From contig WELB01000097.1 of NCBI GenBank assembly GCA_009602725.1, positions 279,854-327,264 of the forward strand: DNA of 47,411 nt. Direction: 5' to 3'. The notes below the pieces were generated by a model. The model did no database searches, was not told where the DNA came from, and saw only the letters and a program-made list of their open reading frames with translations. The position numbers and the translations under genes were made by a program. How positions within the stretch are numbered: position 1 is the first letter of the stretch; each line of letters starts with the position of its first letter. The DNA is from Spirogloea muscicola. Lineage: Eukaryota; Streptophyta; Zygnematophyceae; Spirogloeales; Spirogloeaceae. This document shows positions 45,245-47,411 of the stretch, piece by piece.

Positions 45245-47215
45245 CTAGTAGCTCTCCTCGGCATCAACTTCCGGCCGAGTCAGGTAGTATTGTAGCACAT
45301 TCTGGACGACCTGCCAAGCAAACGTGCCAAGCCAAAAGCTCAAATCTCAAGATCAATATATAATTGTTGACTGCTTTAGGACTTGTGCTATTTGCATTGT
45401 TGGATACGCCTACATTCTGCTCCACGATATAGCCTCAACGCAATTGCCATCTTCAAGAGGGAATGGAATCTCAAAAGTTGCACGCTCCTTTGCACAACTC
45501 TTGATGAGTAGCACAAGTAGATTTCACATGCAGCCATCTCGCTGATGTCTCAAGTGAAAGTGCTGTACATTGAGGAGGATTTTCAGTGTTATCACCTCGG
45601 TAATGTTTTTGTTGAGTGCCTCGTTGTGGTACGTCAGGTAGAACTCGTCCTTAGCAATCAGGCCCTGAGAAGGTACACATATATATCACGCAGAAGAGAT
45701 ATCAGAACGAACCATTACAATATGCCACGGCGGTATACTTGGAGGGCCAAAGCATACAAGAATGCCACAGACTCGGAGCCGGCTTGGCAGCGGCAGGGCG
45801 GCAGTGCACCTCAGTGTCGATCTCCGCAGACTCGACATTTATGCTGAGGTCGCCGAGCATCTTGACAATGTCAAAGATGAGGCCCGGGCGGTCGGCAGTC
45901 TCCACGCGCAGTAAGCTGGCGGCGCGGTGCAATGCATCCGTGCGAGTCAGCTTTCAATCTGTGAAGATAAAGACTCCATAACGATTGCAGCGGCGTGCTG
46001 CGCGGTACCGTGGCAGTGGCCGCGGCGCTGCCGGCAGCCAACCTGCGCGGCTCGCCAGCGATTGGCGTGACGGAGATGTGGGTGGCGACGTCGACGTCGA
46101 CCTGCGGCCAACCGAGCGCGCCGCGATCAAGCCGAGCGCCGCCGGCCGCACTTGGCCAAGGCGGCGACGGTGTCGGTCGTCGGCGCAGGACAGCATGGCC
46201 ATGCACCTTCTTTGCCACGGGGAACGTGCCGAAAGCGTCGCCCATGGCCAGCTGCACGCTCGACTCCTGCATGCGCCGAAGGCGAGGAGGGAGAGAACTT
46301 AAGAGAGAGGAGAGCCGAGAGGAGGGAGGTGGGCATTCCGGCCCCGCCGCTTGGCGATGCTGCATCACGCTTGGCACACACGAAAGCACGTTGCGCGAGC
46401 ACCCATGGCCGGCTCGCCGAGGGCTCTGCCGCTGGCACAGCCGCCGCGGGCGCACCGGGTGGTACTGCATGAGGTTGAGGATGATCGTGCTGCGCATCGC
46501 CTCCAGCATGTCGCAGTCCTCCACCTTCTTCCCATTGTCGCTGCGCACGGCGGAGATCGGGTGCGCCGGGGGGCGGCGGCCATCAGCGTCAAGGCGCCGC
46601 GCTCGGCCACAAAGTGGGCCTCGTTAGCTACGTCGCTGTGGCATCCATGATGCTTGGGCATAAAGTGGGGCCTGGAGGGACGCGTGTTGAGCGCACGCGC
46701 GAGTGATGACAAAGCGATTCATGCCGCGTGCGTCCGCCGTCTGGACGTTGCCCCGCACCACCGTGAGGCCGAGGTCCTTGAGCGCCTTCATCTGCAGCAG
46801 CCGTGGCGACGGTGTTGAGCGCACTGAGCAGGGATGGCGCTAAACCCCAAACCCTGAGCAGCTCCCTCCATGGCTCTGTCCCCGCAGCTCATCCTGCTCT
46901 GGGCCCCCCTTGCCTCAGTGCCGCCTCCCCGCTTGAACCCTCCCCCCCTCCTCCACCCCCCTCCACCACCCTCCCCTCCCCTTCCCTTCCTCTCTCCTGC
47001 AGGCTTCAAAGCGCAGCTGGCAAGGGTGGGGAAGGGGCTAGCAGGCAGGAACCGCGAGCAACAGCGGCCACGGAGCCACAAGCCAGGGAGCTTACGGTGT
47101 CCAGCAGGGCGCCGAGGCGGTCGCCAAACTGCAGCTCCACGACCGTCGCGTCTGGCTCCGAGTGCTGGTCGATATGCACAATGGGCTTGGGTTCCTCCTG
47201 GCTCTCCTCCGCCTC
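45245..47215 (-). CDS. ACR12: plastid ACT-domain-repeat protein (ACR11/ACR12 type), 5' end outside window
   Basis: Exons from the 5' side: 47215-47096, 46791-46697, 46540-46456, 46266-46207, 46101-46043, 45915-45810, 45664-45596, 45310-45245. Phases agree; 219 residues are visible. Plant ACR11/ACR12 carry two ACT domains and a transit peptide. ACR11 is reported to associate with plastid glutamine synthetase and Fd-GOGAT; ACT domains bind amino acids. Landmarks: [117 protein letters not shown] and [12 protein letters not shown] with a final EESY-stop. It is somewhat nearer ACR12 than ACR11 by memory, so the symbol is tentative. The first exon (transit peptide) must lie beyond 47411 or in unrecognised sequence after 47218, because a TAG stands in frame just before the acceptor. 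Confidence 0.93.
46835..46860 (-). repeat. short telomere-like tract in ACR intron
   Basis: On the sense strand it reads CTCAGGGTTTGGGGTTTAGC, in the intron between the exons ending at 47096 and starting at 46791. G-rich strand sense. Confidence 0.6.
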
Positions 47216-47299
47216 CTAGTCGACGCAAAAAGGTGCAGGGTCGACGGCATAAATCGGATGGTTGCATTGGAGGGTGGTAAATTCGCGTTAGCCTGTCGC

Positions 47300-47411
47300 A
47301 AGAAATGCGGAAAGGGGAAGAGAAAGAGAGGGGGGGAGGGGCAAGGGCATGGTGGAGGGAGAGAGGCAGATGGAGGGAAGGAGTGGTGGGGAGAGAGAGA
47401 GAGAGGGGGAG
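47300..47411. repeat. GA-rich low-complexity sequence at window edge
   Basis: Purine-rich GAGA/GGGGAGG repeats run to the window end. On the ACR sense (minus) strand this is a polypyrimidine tract, as expected in an intron. A matching C/T-rich stretch on the plus strand occurs at 46935-46995. Confidence 0.8.

Noticed and set aside
45871-46627. Overlapping open frames of 200 or more codons on both strands
   Set aside because: They span introns and exons of the ACR gene in wrong frames. The ACT-domain exons account for the conserved parts.

Overview
The window is a nuclear segment from a photosynthetic eukaryote of the green lineage, most likely a green alga or an early-branching streptophyte. 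Genes are split by many short GT-AG introns, usually ending in TGCAG. Start regions carry long GCC/GGC triplet runs. Degenerate TTTAGGG (plant/green-alga telomere type) tracts lie inside introns. Every identifiable gene has its closest known relatives in land plants and green algae. Coding exons are GC-rich. No operons, CRISPR array, tRNA or rRNA were seen. The species cannot be named from this sequence alone.

Layout: 1-3350 is a mosaic of decayed, mutually inverted mobile-element fragments. 4179-15521 (+) is a 22-exon, about 1,879-residue homologue of plant RST1 / animal focadhesin. 15790-18480 is a second mobile-element block. 19389-21031 (+) is a plant-type PP2C phosphatase whose first exon is unresolved. 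22207-22908 (+) is a Gly/Asp/Phe-rich unknown gene that runs into a 745-base gap, and an unidentified 3' coding end follows the gap. Three genes then lie head-to-tail on the minus strand: mRNA export factor RAE1 (28336-25045, 10 exons), the seven-helix receptor GCR1 (32190-29384, 9 exons), and the phylloquinone-pathway ligase AAE14 (37240-33564, 10 exons, ending in the peroxisomal signal SRL). 37310-41110 is a third mobile-element block with two element families. Last come prephenate/aspartate aminotransferase PAT (41441-44641, +, 9 exons) and, convergent to it, an ACT-domain-repeat protein of the ACR11/ACR12 type (47215-45245, -, 5' end outside the window).

The genes do not form one pathway. 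Three relate to plastid or peroxisome metabolism (AAE14, PAT, ACR), two to cytoplasmic or nuclear RNA handling (RST1, RAE1) and two to signalling (GCR1, PP2C). Exon structures were built by matching splice sites, reading phase and remembered family sequences. In seven of the models every internal junction listed keeps the reading frame; the exceptions are the PP2C 5' end, the ACR 5' end and one RST1 donor with two in-frame choices.

The most unusual features are: (1) TTTAGGG-like tracts in introns or leaders of at least five genes, always with the G-rich strand on the sense side; (2) a repeat family whose copies carry the C-terminus of a nuclease-like protein followed by an array of GGGCTGGC...GCCAGCCC hairpins, present mostly as truncated, inverted and head-to-tail fragments.
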